36,050 bases of DNA, taken from an uncultured Clostridia bacterium. GTDB lineage: Bacteria > Bacillota > Clostridia > Oscillospirales > Acutalibacteraceae. Position numbers and translations under genes: made by a program. This document shows positions 24,302-31,969 of the stretch, in pieces (within the stretch, counting starts at the first letter, position 1; each line of letters begins with the position of its first letter). Below the pieces are notes generated by a model. That model saw nothing but the letters and a program-made list of their open reading frames with translations, ran no database searches and was not told where the DNA came from. The stretch covers positions 1-36,050 of the forward strand of contig CALCBQ010000192.1 of the NCBI GenBank assembly GCA_937897215.1. The letters run 5' to 3'.

Positions 24302-25219
24302 TCAGCGTGCGTCTCGGTTTCGGTCTCGCTGTCGCTTCAAGAGCTCCAAACCTTTGACAATATCTTTTTTGATTTGCTCGTCCGTATAGTTCGGCGGAAA
24401 GTATTTTCTGAGGTCATCACGCCTCAGCTTGATTTGTTCTTGCTGATTTGGTTTTTCCTCCGACATAATCTCGTAAATCGCATTTTGGTCGAGCAAACCT
24501 TCCTGCGATAACTTCTTAAGCCGTATGCTCTGTGCGTGAGACGGTGTGCAGTCGTTGAGATTCATCGCATCGAGCAGTACAAGCTGTTCCGAATGCTCCA
24601 AGTAGGAGATCTCCACGGCGGGACTGAAAGCAATTTTGTTTTCATCTACCATCGTGAGCAGTTCGGGGATCAAGTAGGTCAAGCGGATATATCTCTGTAT
24701 TTGTGTTTCGCTTGTTTTGGCATCTGCCGCTACAATGCTTCGTGATAACAACTTCTGTCCAACTTGGACAGAAGTAATACCTTGATGATTTAGAGCATCA
24801 AGCTTCATCTTGTAAGCGAAGGCTTTTTCGCTGGGCAAGATTGTTTCTCTCTGTAGGTTGGCATCTACCATTGCGATCACCGCTTCATCGTCGGACATCT
24901 CACGGACAATGACAGGCATTGTTTCCAAACCCAACACCTGACACGCCGCAAGCCGTCTATGTCCTGAGATCAGCTCGTATCCGCCCTCAGGTATTGGTCG
25001 GGCAAGTGCCGGAGTGATTGCACCTACCTTGCGGATGCTTTCAATCATTCGCTCCATCTCCTCATTGTTCAGAATTTTGAAGGGGTGGTCTTTGAACGGA
25101 TGAAGCTCGGCAAGGGATATGTTTTGTACTTTCTCAAGCTTTGCATCGTCCCGCATTTCTTGTGTAGTAAAAATATCGTCGTAAGACGGTAAAGTAAAAA
25201 ACGATTTTCGTTTTGTCAT
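24302..25219 (-). CDS. parB: ParB/Spo0J-family partition protein of the mobile element
   Basis: 305 residues. The ParB N-terminal domain starts near residue 30 (NISLAELHPFKDHPFKI) and holds the CTP-binding box region GGYELISGHRRLAACQVLG, followed by MPVIVREMSDDEAVIAMVDAN. The helix-turn-helix middle domain contains LPSEKAFAYKMKLDALNHQG and RYIRLTYLIPELLTMVDE. The C-terminal part is short. On plasmids and ICEs such proteins serve segregation or gene control; no ParA is encoded next to it, so a lone regulatory or maintenance role is possible. It lies 17 bp behind mobC, in the same transcript. Confidence 0.9.
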   Translation of the reverse strand: MTKRKSFFTLPSYDDIFTTQEMRDDAKLEKVQNISLAELHPFKDHPFKILNNEEMERMIESIRKVGAITPALARPIPEGGYELISGHRRLAACQVLGLETMPVIVREMSDDEAVIAMVDANLQRETILPSEKAFAYKMKLDALNHQGITSVQVGQKLLSRSIVAADAKTSETQIQRYIRLTYLIPELLTMVDENKIAFSPAVEISYLEHSEQLVLLDAMNLNDCTPSHAQSIRLKKLSQEGLLDQNAIYEIMSEEKPNQQEQIKLRRDDLRKYFPPNYTDEQIKKDIVKGLELLKRQRDRNRDAR

Positions 25220-25236
25220 AGTCTTTCATTCCTTTC

Positions 25237-25575
25237 TTATTTCCATCTGAGATTGCTTTGCTGAGGTCGTAGGAAGGTGGCTTCAACATCAGCTTGAAAC
25301 TGATGCCAACGCAAAGCTTCGGTTTTTAACATCGGTGCATCAACAAATCCGAGTGCGTGCGCTTTCACCGCAAGCTGATTGATGTTGTTACCAATGGCAG
25401 ACAGCTTTCGCATCGCTTCATAGAAGTTACCGTCCGGTTTTTCTCTCGGCTCATAGCCACGGATCATTAAGCGAATCACCGCTGTTTCCGATATTCCTGC
25501 AAGCTCCGCCTTTCTTTTAAGCTCTGCCACCTCTTGAGGTGAGAGCCAAAACTGTTTCTTTATTCTTTTGTTCAT
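25237..25575 (-). CDS. mobC: MobC-like relaxosome accessory protein
   Basis: 112 residues. The N-terminal ribbon-helix-helix-like part reads KKQFWLSPQEVAELKRKAE, then the MobC core LSAIGNNINQLAVKAHALG. MobC proteins bind near oriT and help the relaxase open the nick site. In most mobilisable elements the relaxase gene follows; here parB follows instead and no relaxase is visible in the window. Start is ATG with AAGGAA upstream. Confidence 0.85.
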   Translation of the reverse strand: MNKRIKKQFWLSPQEVAELKRKAELAGISETAVIRLMIRGYEPREKPDGNFYEAMRKLSAIGNNINQLAVKAHALGFVDAPMLKTEALRWHQFQADVEATFLRPQQSNLRWK

Positions 25576-25691
25576 AATCGTTCCTTTCCGAGAGAGGTTT
25601 TAGGAGACATCCTAACGAGTTTTTACTGTTTGGGAGTACAAACAGTCTGCTCGCTACGATAGCGCAGCCTAAAACCTCCGCTCCGTTTTTC
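25576..25691. other. Palindrome-rich spacer between two Mob-type genes, candidate oriT
   Basis: Within 116 bp there are an 11-bp perfect inverted repeat GAGGTTTTAGG (25594-25604) / CCTAAAACCTC (25668-25678) and nested in it three more: TAGGA/TCCTA (25601-25614), ACTGTTTG/CAAACAGT (25625-25646) and CGCTA/TAGCG (25652-25664). Nested hairpins beside mobC are what an origin of transfer looks like. No T-run follows, so simple termination is unlikely. The nick site is not identified. Confidence 0.5.
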
Positions 25692-25952
25692 TTATTTCAG
25701 TAGGTCCTCTATCACGCTTAGTCGATAGAGGATTTCACTTTTTTCAAGGGAGTTTAAATCCTTTTTGAGCTGCCTTACCAGTCGAAAAGTCTTGTAGATT
25801 TTCTCATCGGTTGCGGCTTTTACGTTCTTTCCAAGCCCCAATCTTCTGAGATATTCCGATAGTGAAAGTCCACAATAAAATGCACTTTCGCTGAGCTTTT
25901 CTTTCTCGGCGGGTGTTACTCTTACGTTGATTCCTTGTGTTTTGCTTCTCAT
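25692..25952 (-). CDS. Ribbon-helix-helix, MobC/relaxosome-like small protein
   Basis: 86 residues from the ATG at 25950-25952 (AAAGGA about 10 nt upstream). It begins RSKTQGINVRVTPAEKEKL, a beta strand of the ribbon-helix-helix type, then AFYCGLSLSEYLRRLGLG and a helical C-terminus KTFRLVRQLKKDLNSLE. This fits plasmid mobilisation relaxosome proteins. It lies on the other side of the candidate oriT from mobC, so two DNA-binding proteins flank that site. Confidence 0.75.
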   Translation of the reverse strand: MRSKTQGINVRVTPAEKEKLSESAFYCGLSLSEYLRRLGLGKNVKAATDEKIYKTFRLVRQLKKDLNSLEKSEILYRLSVIEDLLK

Positions 25953-26008
25953 AAAAATCAAATCCTTTCGTTTGTTTGTGACGATAATGACGGTTGTGAC
26001 GGTGTTTT

Positions 26009-27034
26009 CTATATAGAGATATCGCCGTCATTTCCGTCACCGCTGTCATTCATTTCGAGCCGAATCAGGCGGCTTGTCCCTGTGCGTTTTGTTCGGTATT
26101 CAATGCCTTGCGGCATTAAAACCTCTGCGGAAAACCTTGCAAGAAGCTTTGTTACCACGTTCGCCGAGACTTCGGTTTCATTCATTTCGGTAAGTAGCTG
26201 ACTTGCTGTGCCTTGCCAAGTTCTGCGCAAGGCTATGAATGAAACGAGCCGAAAAAGAAAGTCGGGAATCTCTTCTCGGTGAAGATCTTCAGCGTTCTTT
26301 CGCTCCACAAGCTCCCATAAATGCGTACCGTTATCGAACTTTAAGGTAAGCTCCTGATACTCAATATCTCGCCCCGTTGCAAGGAGCGTTCCCATCTCGC
26401 TGGAACGACTGCGCTTTAAAATAAAGCTGGTATCAGCGGCTCCCGTGATGCCCGTTGAACCCGTAACCTCGTTGAATGGGTCGTTGGCATCCTTCATTTT
26501 GCGAACGTGATGAACTACCACCACCGCTATCCCGAACTTGTCCGAAATATTTTTCAGCGCTGTGATATCGTCGTAATCTCCCGCATACATTCCGCTTTTG
26601 CCGATTGTATTTCGTGAGTCACGAACCTTTTGAAAGGTGTCGATGATCACAAGCTTTGTGTTGGGAAAATCGGATAAATATTGCTCGATTTGTTGTTCTA
26701 ATCCGTTACCGATCTGATAACTTGTGGTAGCAATCCGAAGCTCGGAAGGCGCTTCATCCGCAAGCTGATACAAGCGGTTTTGAATGCGAACGTAGGTATC
26801 TTCTAAGCACAAATACAGCACGTCGCACTTGTGGGTTTCAAATTCCCACACGGAATTTCCTCTTGCCACTTGCATACCGAGCCACAGCATCAGCCAGCTT
26901 TTACCGATCTTGCTTGCGCCCGATAACACGCTCAGTCCTTGCGGAATCAAGCCTTCCACAATGAATAAAGTCTTGCGAAGAGGCGTTGATAACAAGGTGT
27001 CCGCATCAACGGTTCTCAATTTTTCAACCTGCAT
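26009..27034 (-). CDS. RepA-like AAA ATPase (AAA_25), replication protein of the element
   Basis: 341 residues from the ATG at 27032-27034; the frame is open for 51 codons further upstream, but that stretch only shadows the HTH gene. Walker A is in SGASKIGKSWLMLWLG, Walker B in TKLVIIDTFQKV, and VVVVHHVRKMKD is the sensor-like region of RepA/DnaB-type hexameric helicases. The C-terminal part holds a winged-helix-like segment (FIALRRTWQGTASQLLTEMN). Such proteins unwind the origin of mobile elements. It overlaps the HTH gene by 11 bp, so the two are translationally coupled. Confidence 0.85.
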   Translation of the reverse strand: MQVEKLRTVDADTLLSTPLRKTLFIVEGLIPQGLSVLSGASKIGKSWLMLWLGMQVARGNSVWEFETHKCDVLYLCLEDTYVRIQNRLYQLADEAPSELRIATTSYQIGNGLEQQIEQYLSDFPNTKLVIIDTFQKVRDSRNTIGKSGMYAGDYDDITALKNISDKFGIAVVVVHHVRKMKDANDPFNEVTGSTGITGAADTSFILKRSRSSEMGTLLATGRDIEYQELTLKFDNGTHLWELVERKNAEDLHREEIPDFLFRLVSFIALRRTWQGTASQLLTEMNETEVSANVVTKLLARFSAEVLMPQGIEYRTKRTGTSRLIRLEMNDSGDGNDGDISI

Positions 27035-27257
27035 TTTTCTCACTTCCTTCCTCCATAACGTAGTTGATGACATTGACCTTCGGGATCTTAAAGGCGTTCC
27101 CGATTTTGATGCCGGAGATATATCCGTCGTTGATAAGGTCGTATGCCAAGTGTCTGCTGATGCCCAGCATCTTCTGAAGCTGAGCAACGGTTACGATGTC
27201 CGGATAGTCCGGAAACATCATCTTGTAGAGTTCTCTTAACTCTGCTTTTCTCATCAT
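27024..27257 (-). CDS. Excisionase-type helix-turn-helix protein (HTH_17)
   Basis: 77 residues. The winged HTH core VTVAQLQKMLGISRHLAYDL and the wing GYISGIKIGNAFKIPK fit the MerR/excisionase-like HTH_17 family. It could act as Xis for the integrase or as regulator of the replication/mobilisation operon that it heads. AGGAGG lies 6 nt before the ATG. Confidence 0.85.
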   Translation of the reverse strand: MMRKAELRELYKMMFPDYPDIVTVAQLQKMLGISRHLAYDLINDGYISGIKIGNAFKIPKVNVINYVMEEGSEKNAG

Positions 27258-27621
27258 CTTTTACCTCCTTCTGAGAATGTTCAGCCACACGGTTTGCGTG
27301 GCTATGTAAAGAGCTCGATATAAGGAGAGGCAGTCTTATACCGTCTCCTGCCGTTCTTCCGAATGTAGTTCCTGCCCCTGCGTTTTCAGCGGCGTTTGCT
27401 CGCTCGCTCATCATAGGGCTCCCGAAAAGTCGTATGACTTTTTGGGAAGAGGAGAAGCAATGTAGCGTTAAAGCTTTCGTGCTTGCACGGAAGCGATATA
27501 GTGAAATTTGCTTCGACGAGGTCGTGGCGTAGTATTACCATTCGGTAACGGGTATTCAGTTTTCAAGGTGCTTGAAGGAAAGCTTTTCTGTTTAACCCCT
27601 TCACTAGTTCCGAATGGGGTC

Positions 27622-27643
27622 GGGGTATGTACACCCCTTTTTT
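27622..27643 (+). terminator. Intrinsic terminator on plus strand with no visible gene before it
   Basis: GGGGT-ATGTAC-ACCCC followed by TTTTTT is a textbook terminator. No plus-strand gene lies upstream, so it either ends a small or antisense RNA or shields the cargo from read-through. Confidence 0.7.
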
Positions 27644-27664
27644 CGAAAAGAATTTTTTAATTCA

Positions 27665-27710
27665 AAACAAAAACAGCCGAAAGCCCTTTATTTACGGGCA
27701 TTTCCGGCTG
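27665..27710 (-). terminator. Intrinsic terminator on minus strand facing the plus-strand one
   Basis: The stem CAGCCGAAAGCCC (27674-27686) with GGGCATTTCCGGCTG (27696-27710) is long. On the minus strand it is followed by TTTTTGTTTT. No minus-strand gene lies to its right, so it would stop transcription antisense to the ATPase gene. Confidence 0.65.
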
Positions 27711-27741
27711 AAAAAATATTTTGAAATATTTTTGAAACAGA

Positions 27742-27770
27742 TAGAAAAATGGGTGAAAATCTGCTACAAT
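27742..27770 (+). promoter_or_regulatory. Probable promoter (extended -10) of the ATPase gene
   Basis: TAGAAA (27742-27747), 17 bp, then TACAAT (27765-27770) with TG one base upstream of the -10. The -35 is weak but the -10 is good. Confidence 0.55.
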
Positions 27771-27807
27771 AGCAAAAAGGTCAACTCATGATATGACAGG
27801 TGATGAA

Positions 27808-29154
27808 ATGATTTATTCTAATTTGGAGCGTTCTTTGATGAATGTTTCCGTGTATGACAGGGCGGCATTTGTATCGGGCATTCCCGGTTCCGGCAAAACT
27901 TTTACGGCGCTAAAATTTTGTTCTGAACATAAAGAAAGTCTGTATTTTTCTTTCGAAAATCTTCACACAGACTTTGCGCTTCAGGTGTTTTGCATTGCTC
28001 ACTCTGAGATGTTTACAGGTTGTGAAAGCTGGACTGATTTCTTCAACTGCCTTAAAAGTTATGGCAACAAAAAACGCCCCATTGTCTTTTTTGACAATGT
28101 AGGCGAACGAAATGATAGAGATGATTTTTACGAGGCGTTGACTTGCTTTTTAGAATCAAACGACTCAATAACTGTAGTGTTACTCGGTAGACCGTGGGAA
28201 ATGCCACCTGTTCCTGTTTGGGAGCTAAAAACAGAGTTTTTCTCTATGCCACAACTTGCGGATGTTTGCTCATTAAACGATAATACAGCGGCGAGTCTTT
28301 ATTGTCTTACAAACACAACTCCGGCTCTACTTTCTATTTACGATAAGGATCTATCTTTTGAGGAAAATGTAAAAGCATTTCTGCATATCGATTCTATTTT
28401 TTATCGGTTAGCGATTGACTGGATGAAAGATAGCTTTCGCACTCCTGAAAGCTATAATACTCTGCTTTATGCAATGGCGAACGGTCATAACCGCATCAGT
28501 GAAATAGCAAAATTCTCAGGCTTTCCGAAAAACAAATGCGACAAATACATAAAAGCACTTATAGAACACGACTTGGTAATAAAAGTTCTCGGCGAAAATG
28601 GGCACACAAAATATTATCCTGCAAACAGTTATTTAACTTTGTGGTATAAAGTTTTGCTGACTGCAACGCCTAACCCCGACGGCTGTTTTAGTGAGGAAGT
28701 TTATAATCAATTAATGCAGTTCTTTAACGATGAGGTGTTGTCTGCCTTCTATAAGGATATGTGCTATTACTGGCTAAAGCAGAACATCAACTCAAACCAT
28801 ACTGACTATATTGATACCAATGACATCTCATATCATAACGTTAAGATCGGCGATGTTACCTTCGATTTTGCCTATCAAAATGGGCATAATGTCTACGCTC
28901 ATTTCAATACTACGTTAGATGCTGGATTAAGCGCAAGCATTTGGAAAGAGATCGAAACAGTCACCACAAAAACAACGCCGTTCTACAAAAACGAATATTA
29001 CATCTGCACCGTAAATCGTGTACCGGACAGCTTTTGGACATTGAGTAAGCGTTATGATAACGTTCACATCGTTTCGCAGAAAATGTTATTTGCAACATAC
29101 AAGAAAGAATATAACAAAATAGCACATCCTCGTTTCGTGCCTTCATTTGTGTGA
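27808..29154 (+). CDS. P-loop ATPase with winged helix and DUF234-like C-terminus
   Basis: 448 residues. Walker A is GIPGSGKT (24-31) and Walker B is RPIVFFDNV (Asp96); a sensor-like SITVVLLGRPWEMPP follows. Next comes a winged-helix segment, NRISEIAKFSGFPKNKCDKY, and a C-terminal region with YYPANSYLTLWYKVLL and IGDVTFDFAYQNGHNVYAHF, resembling the nuclease-like tail of archaeal-type STAND ATPases (ATPase-DUF234). Its role is unknown; such proteins often sit in mobile or defence regions. I chose the ATG at 27808 because AGGTGAT lies at ideal distance; an ATG at 27793 is in frame but poorly placed. It has its own promoter and terminator, opposite in direction to the element backbone. Confidence 0.75.
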   Translation: MIYSNLERSLMNVSVYDRAAFVSGIPGSGKTFTALKFCSEHKESLYFSFENLHTDFALQVFCIAHSEMFTGCESWTDFFNCLKSYGNKKRPIVFFDNVGERNDRDDFYEALTCFLESNDSITVVLLGRPWEMPPVPVWELKTEFFSMPQLADVCSLNDNTAASLYCLTNTTPALLSIYDKDLSFEENVKAFLHIDSIFYRLAIDWMKDSFRTPESYNTLLYAMANGHNRISEIAKFSGFPKNKCDKYIKALIEHDLVIKVLGENGHTKYYPANSYLTLWYKVLLTATPNPDGCFSEEVYNQLMQFFNDEVLSAFYKDMCYYWLKQNINSNHTDYIDTNDISYHNVKIGDVTFDFAYQNGHNVYAHFNTTLDAGLSASIWKEIETVTTKTTPFYKNEYYICTVNRVPDSFWTLSKRYDNVHIVSQKMLFATYKKEYNKIAHPRFVPSFV

Positions 29155-29173
29155 TTTCGGGTACGAATTGATG

Positions 29174-29214
29174 AAAGCCTTTTCTCAATTTTCTCGAGAG
29201 AGGGCTTTGTTTTT
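29174..29214 (+). terminator. Intrinsic terminator of the ATPase gene
   Basis: AAAGCCTTTTCTC (29174-29186) pairs with GAGAGAGGGCTTT (29196-29208) with two G-U pairs, then GTTTTTT. Confidence 0.85.
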
Positions 29215-29262
29215 TGAATTATGACTTTTTCGAAACAACCCTGAATAAACCCCTATTAAACC

Positions 29263-29291
29263 TTGAAAAATCCGGAGAATTGTGTTATACT
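29263..29291 (+). promoter_or_regulatory. Promoter of the HTH-Fic-HNH-Fic cluster
   Basis: TTGAAA (29263-29268), 17 bp, TATACT (29286-29291), with TG before the -10 (extended). Gene start is 45 bp downstream. It is the only strong promoter seen at the head of the cluster. Confidence 0.82.
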
Positions 29292-29335
29292 ATATGATGT
29301 AAAATTGTATTTTTGTGAAAACGGAGGGTTTCACC

Positions 29336-29524
29336 ATGGATAACAACCTTGAACGCTGGTATTCAATGAAAGAGATTATGGAATATTTGGGCGTTAGCCG
29401 TGATACAGTTCTCGACTGGATTGAACGTCGCAATATGCCCGCCGCAAAGATCGGCAGACTGTGGAAATTCAAAGTCAGCGAAGTCGATGCTTGGATGAAA
29501 TCCGGCGTTGCGGCTGATAAGTAA
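29336..29524 (+). CDS. Small excisionase-type HTH protein
   Basis: 62 residues from the ATG at 29336 (ACGGAGGG upstream; a frame seven codons longer lacks support). The HTH_17 core is YSMKEIMEYLGVSRDTVLDW, followed by the wing NMPAAKIGRLWKFKVSEVDAW. Such small proteins often head restriction or defence operons, where they probably act as transcription regulators. The next gene begins 20 bp downstream. Confidence 0.85.
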   Translation: MDNNLERWYSMKEIMEYLGVSRDTVLDWIERRNMPAAKIGRLWKFKVSEVDAWMKSGVAADK

Positions 29525-29544
29525 TAAAATTTTGGTGACATGAT

Positions 29545-30150
29545 ATGGTGCTTGAAAATAAATCAGGGCTAACGAATCCGGTAGATCTCACCTGCGCAGA
29601 AGAACGTATCAGTAAGAAAAAAGCCCTTGAGCTTTTTGATAGTGGTACTCTCGATAAATTAGAAGCAGGAAAATTCTCTGCCCTCAAGGCAATCCATAAA
29701 CATCTATTTGATGAGATCTACGACTTTGCTGGAGAGCTCAGAACCGTTAACATCTCAAAGGGCAACTTCCGTTTTGCTCCCTTGATGTACCTTGAAGCGG
29801 CTCTTGCCAATATTGACAAAATGCCGCAATCCACTTTCGATGAGATCGTCGAGAAGTACGTGGAAATGAATATCGCCCATCCCTTCAGAGAAGGCAACGG
29901 GCGTAGCACTCGTATTTGGCTGGATCTTATTTTCAAAACCGAGCTTCACAAGGTCGTTGACTGGAGTAAGGTCGATAAAGAAGATTATCTTCTCGCTATG
30001 GAGCGTAGCCCCATTAAGGATATTGAAATCAAGCATATTCTCAAGGCTGCCCTAACCGATGATATCAACAGCCGTGAAGTCTATATGAAAGGCATCGACC
30101 ACAGCTACTACTATGAAGGATATACAACCTTCAAGACAGAAGAATTATAA
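29545..30150 (+). CDS. fic: Class III Fic protein (NmFic-like AMP transferase)
   Basis: 201 residues. The Fic active-site motif HPFREGNGRSTR (112-123) is fully canonical. The C-terminal helix holds the class III inhibitory motif [S/T]xxxE[G/N] as SYYYEG (Ser187-Gly192), with the inhibitory Glu191. The whole protein resembles Neisseria NmFic (KYVEMNIAHPF, RIWLDL, LAMERSP). Such enzymes transfer AMP from ATP to targets; NmFic modifies DNA gyrase and is self-inhibited and also regulated by oligomeric state. In this cluster it could act as a self-controlled toxin or a regulatory switch. The start has GGTG 7 nt upstream. Confidence 0.92.
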   Translation: MVLENKSGLTNPVDLTCAEERISKKKALELFDSGTLDKLEAGKFSALKAIHKHLFDEIYDFAGELRTVNISKGNFRFAPLMYLEAALANIDKMPQSTFDEIVEKYVEMNIAHPFREGNGRSTRIWLDLIFKTELHKVVDWSKVDKEDYLLAMERSPIKDIEIKHILKAALTDDINSREVYMKGIDHSYYYEGYTTFKTEEL

Positions 30151-30201
30151 TTGGTTAAATAGGTTTTCAACGTTTTATTTTGATTGGGAGGATATAATCA
30201 T

Positions 30202-30777
30202 TTGAAAACAGATACACTTGAGAAGGTTGCACTTCAATTATTGAATCAAAATAGTACAAATGCTGTAGAGGTTCTCAATAATGAATATCCTTTCACTTTT
30301 TTAGAACGTTCAAAGAGAACATATACAGATACGCAGAAAATAAAACAATATATCAAAGATGGGTTTATAGATAGATATAGCGGTGAGCGTTTGGTTAATC
30401 CCGGATTATTAAAAGTAATTTCTTTTTATCTTCCTAATGATTTTCCGTACCATCCCCATTGGAAAATGGATAAATGTCATAACGCATATTGGGAGCTCAT
30501 CCCAACGTTAGACCATATTCATCCAATCGCTTTGGGCGGTGCTGATAGCGAAGAAAACTATGCAACAACATCAATGCTGCACAATTCAATTAAAAACAAC
30601 TGGACTTTGGAACAATTACAATGGTCTCTTTATCCGCCGGGAGACATCAAAGAGTGGGATGGATTGACACGTTTGTTTATATCATTGGTCGAGGCTAACA
30701 AACAATTATTAAATGATTCATACATTAAAAAATGGTACATTCTTTCTATAAAAGAAGTAATGAGTGAAAAGAAATGA
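30202..30777 (+). CDS. HNH endonuclease-domain protein
   Basis: 191 residues from the TTG at 30202-30204, placed 10 nt after GGGAGGA; there is no ATG nearby. The C-terminal half carries an HNH motif: LDHIHPIALGGADSEENYAT then SMLHNSIKNNW, giving the DH...N...H/N pattern of the beta-beta-alpha metal finger. A lone Cys in DRYSGERLVNPG and the absence of CxxC pairs means no structural zinc site is seen. The N-terminal part (EVLNNEYPFTFLERSKRTYT) is like that of nucleases linked to restriction systems. It lies between two fic genes with gaps of about 50 and 9 bp. Confidence 0.75.
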   Translation: MKTDTLEKVALQLLNQNSTNAVEVLNNEYPFTFLERSKRTYTDTQKIKQYIKDGFIDRYSGERLVNPGLLKVISFYLPNDFPYHPHWKMDKCHNAYWELIPTLDHIHPIALGGADSEENYATTSMLHNSIKNNWTLEQLQWSLYPPGDIKEWDGLTRLFISLVEANKQLLNDSYIKKWYILSIKEVMSEKK

Positions 30778-30786
30778 GGTGCAAAT

Positions 30787-31869
30787 ATGCCCGATAAGAA
30801 TTGGCAATTTGAACTTGAAGAATATATAAAGCAAGGCGAACCGGAAAGAGCCGAAAAAAGCGAAGCTTGGCAAACTGCTATCGGCTTGCAGGCGGTTGAC
30901 GGGCTCAATACGTCTGAATATTTGCTGGATACTGCCAAGGACCACATCGAGGGCAAAATCACCATCGACGAGGCTCAGAAGCGTATTCACAGCTATTATG
31001 AGCAGAGAAACACCCGTACTGAGCTTGAGGACGGCACTAAAGAAGCAGATATTGTATCTGCGAGAATAACAAAGCTTTTGGGTGAAAAAGCGTTTCAGTT
31101 CTCTCCTGCCGAGTGGATCACCATTCACCGCAGATTGTTTGAGGGCGTATTCGACCACGCCGGAAAAATCCGTCAGTATAACATTTCCAAAAAGGAATGG
31201 ATATTGAACGGCGAAACGGTTATCTACGCCGACTTCAACAGCATCAAGGACACCTTGGATTACGATTTTGCCACCGAAAAGAATTTCTCTTATGAGGGAT
31301 TGTCGGTTGAAGCATCGGTAAAGCACCTTGCAAAATTCGCATCGGATATTTGGCAGATTCATCCCTTCGGCGAGGGCAACACAAGAGCCACCGCCGTGTT
31401 TATGATTAAATATATGAAAACCTTTGGTTTTCGTGTCAACAACGATGCATTCCGTGAAAACTCTTGGTATTTCCGCAACGCATTGGTTCGAGCAAACTAT
31501 AACGATTTGCAAAAAGGTATTCATTCTACCACAAAATTTTTGGAATTGTTTTTCGCAAATCTTCTGCTCGGTACAAACCACGAGCTGAAGAACCGTTATA
31601 TGCATGTTGATTTTGTGGATGAAAACACTTCCCAAAGTGCCAGAAGTGAAACGCCAAAGTGCCAAATTGACACTTTAGAATGCACTTTAGAAGAACTTGC
31701 AGTGTTAGATTTAATAAAAAAGAATCCGTCTGTTAAGCAAACCGAACTTGCAGAACAAACAGGAAAGTCCGTCAGAAGCATAAAGCGCATTATAGATTCT
31801 CTGAAAGAGAAACAATATATCCGTAGAGTAGACGGCAAACGCTACGGTAAATGGGAAGTTTTAGTTTAA
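30787..31869 (+). CDS. Fic protein with VbhA-like inhibitory region and C-terminal winged helix
   Basis: 360 residues. Residues 31-70 resemble the VbhA antitoxin fold (AIGLQAVDGLNTSEYLL, then IEGKITIDEAQKRI); in the inhibitory position the usual Glu is Asp38 (LQAVDG against S-x-x-x-E-G). The Fic motif at 192-203 reads HPFGEGNTRATA, so the canonical GNGRxxR is changed to GNTRATA. The catalytic His192 and acidic Glu196 remain. The C-terminal 60 residues form a winged helix (LDLIKKNPSVKQTELAEQTG, SVRSIKRIIDSL). Probably an autoregulated AMPylator or DNA-binding regulator. A linker with repeated AAAGTGCCA/CACTTT sequence separates the domains. Confidence 0.87.
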   Translation: MPDKNWQFELEEYIKQGEPERAEKSEAWQTAIGLQAVDGLNTSEYLLDTAKDHIEGKITIDEAQKRIHSYYEQRNTRTELEDGTKEADIVSARITKLLGEKAFQFSPAEWITIHRRLFEGVFDHAGKIRQYNISKKEWILNGETVIYADFNSIKDTLDYDFATEKNFSYEGLSVEASVKHLAKFASDIWQIHPFGEGNTRATAVFMIKYMKTFGFRVNNDAFRENSWYFRNALVRANYNDLQKGIHSTTKFLELFFANLLLGTNHELKNRYMHVDFVDENTSQSARSETPKCQIDTLECTLEELAVLDLIKKNPSVKQTELAEQTGKSVRSIKRIIDSLKEKQYIRRVDGKRYGKWEVLV

Positions 31870-31915
31870 ATCTTATTATCCCGCATATATTTTTTCCTCA
31901 AGCCCATATTCATTG

Positions 31916-31928
31916 GCACCATTGGTGC
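31916..31928. promoter_or_regulatory. Dyad in the promoter region of the BcgI-like operon
   Basis: GCACC-ATT-GGTGC is a perfect short dyad 42 bp before the 103-aa gene, in the only sizeable gap of the cluster. It could be an operator for one of the HTH proteins. The local -35/-10 match is weak. Confidence 0.35.
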
Positions 31929-31969
31929 GAAATTTGTAGATATATAAGAGATAACAGAATGGAGAGAAT

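Larger units (their letters stand above)
27258..27741. other. Leader region between element backbone and cargo, no convincing gene
   Basis: About 480 bp without a protein I can support. It holds several hairpins: GCCAC/GTGGC near 27283-27302, an 11-bp stem at 27421-27431/27436-27446 with a GTAT loop, a plus-strand terminator (27622-27643) and a minus-strand terminator (27665-27710). It must contain the promoter for the minus-strand backbone genes, but I could not pick a clear -35/-10 pair. Confidence 0.5.

Noticed and set aside
26009..27187. Longer start for the RepA-like protein (51 more codons)
   Set aside because: The extra part is the HTH gene in another frame; the ATG at 27034 has a proper ribosome-binding site and the P-loop protein is complete from there.
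27088..27414. A 108-codon minus-strand frame starting MMSERANAAENAGAG
   Set aside because: It overlaps the well-supported HTH gene out of frame for more than half its length. A short translated leader is possible but not supported enough to list.
30718..31665. A 315-codon frame antisense to the second Fic gene
   Set aside because: The sense strand encodes a clear Fic protein; the antisense frame has no recognisable family or ribosome-binding site.
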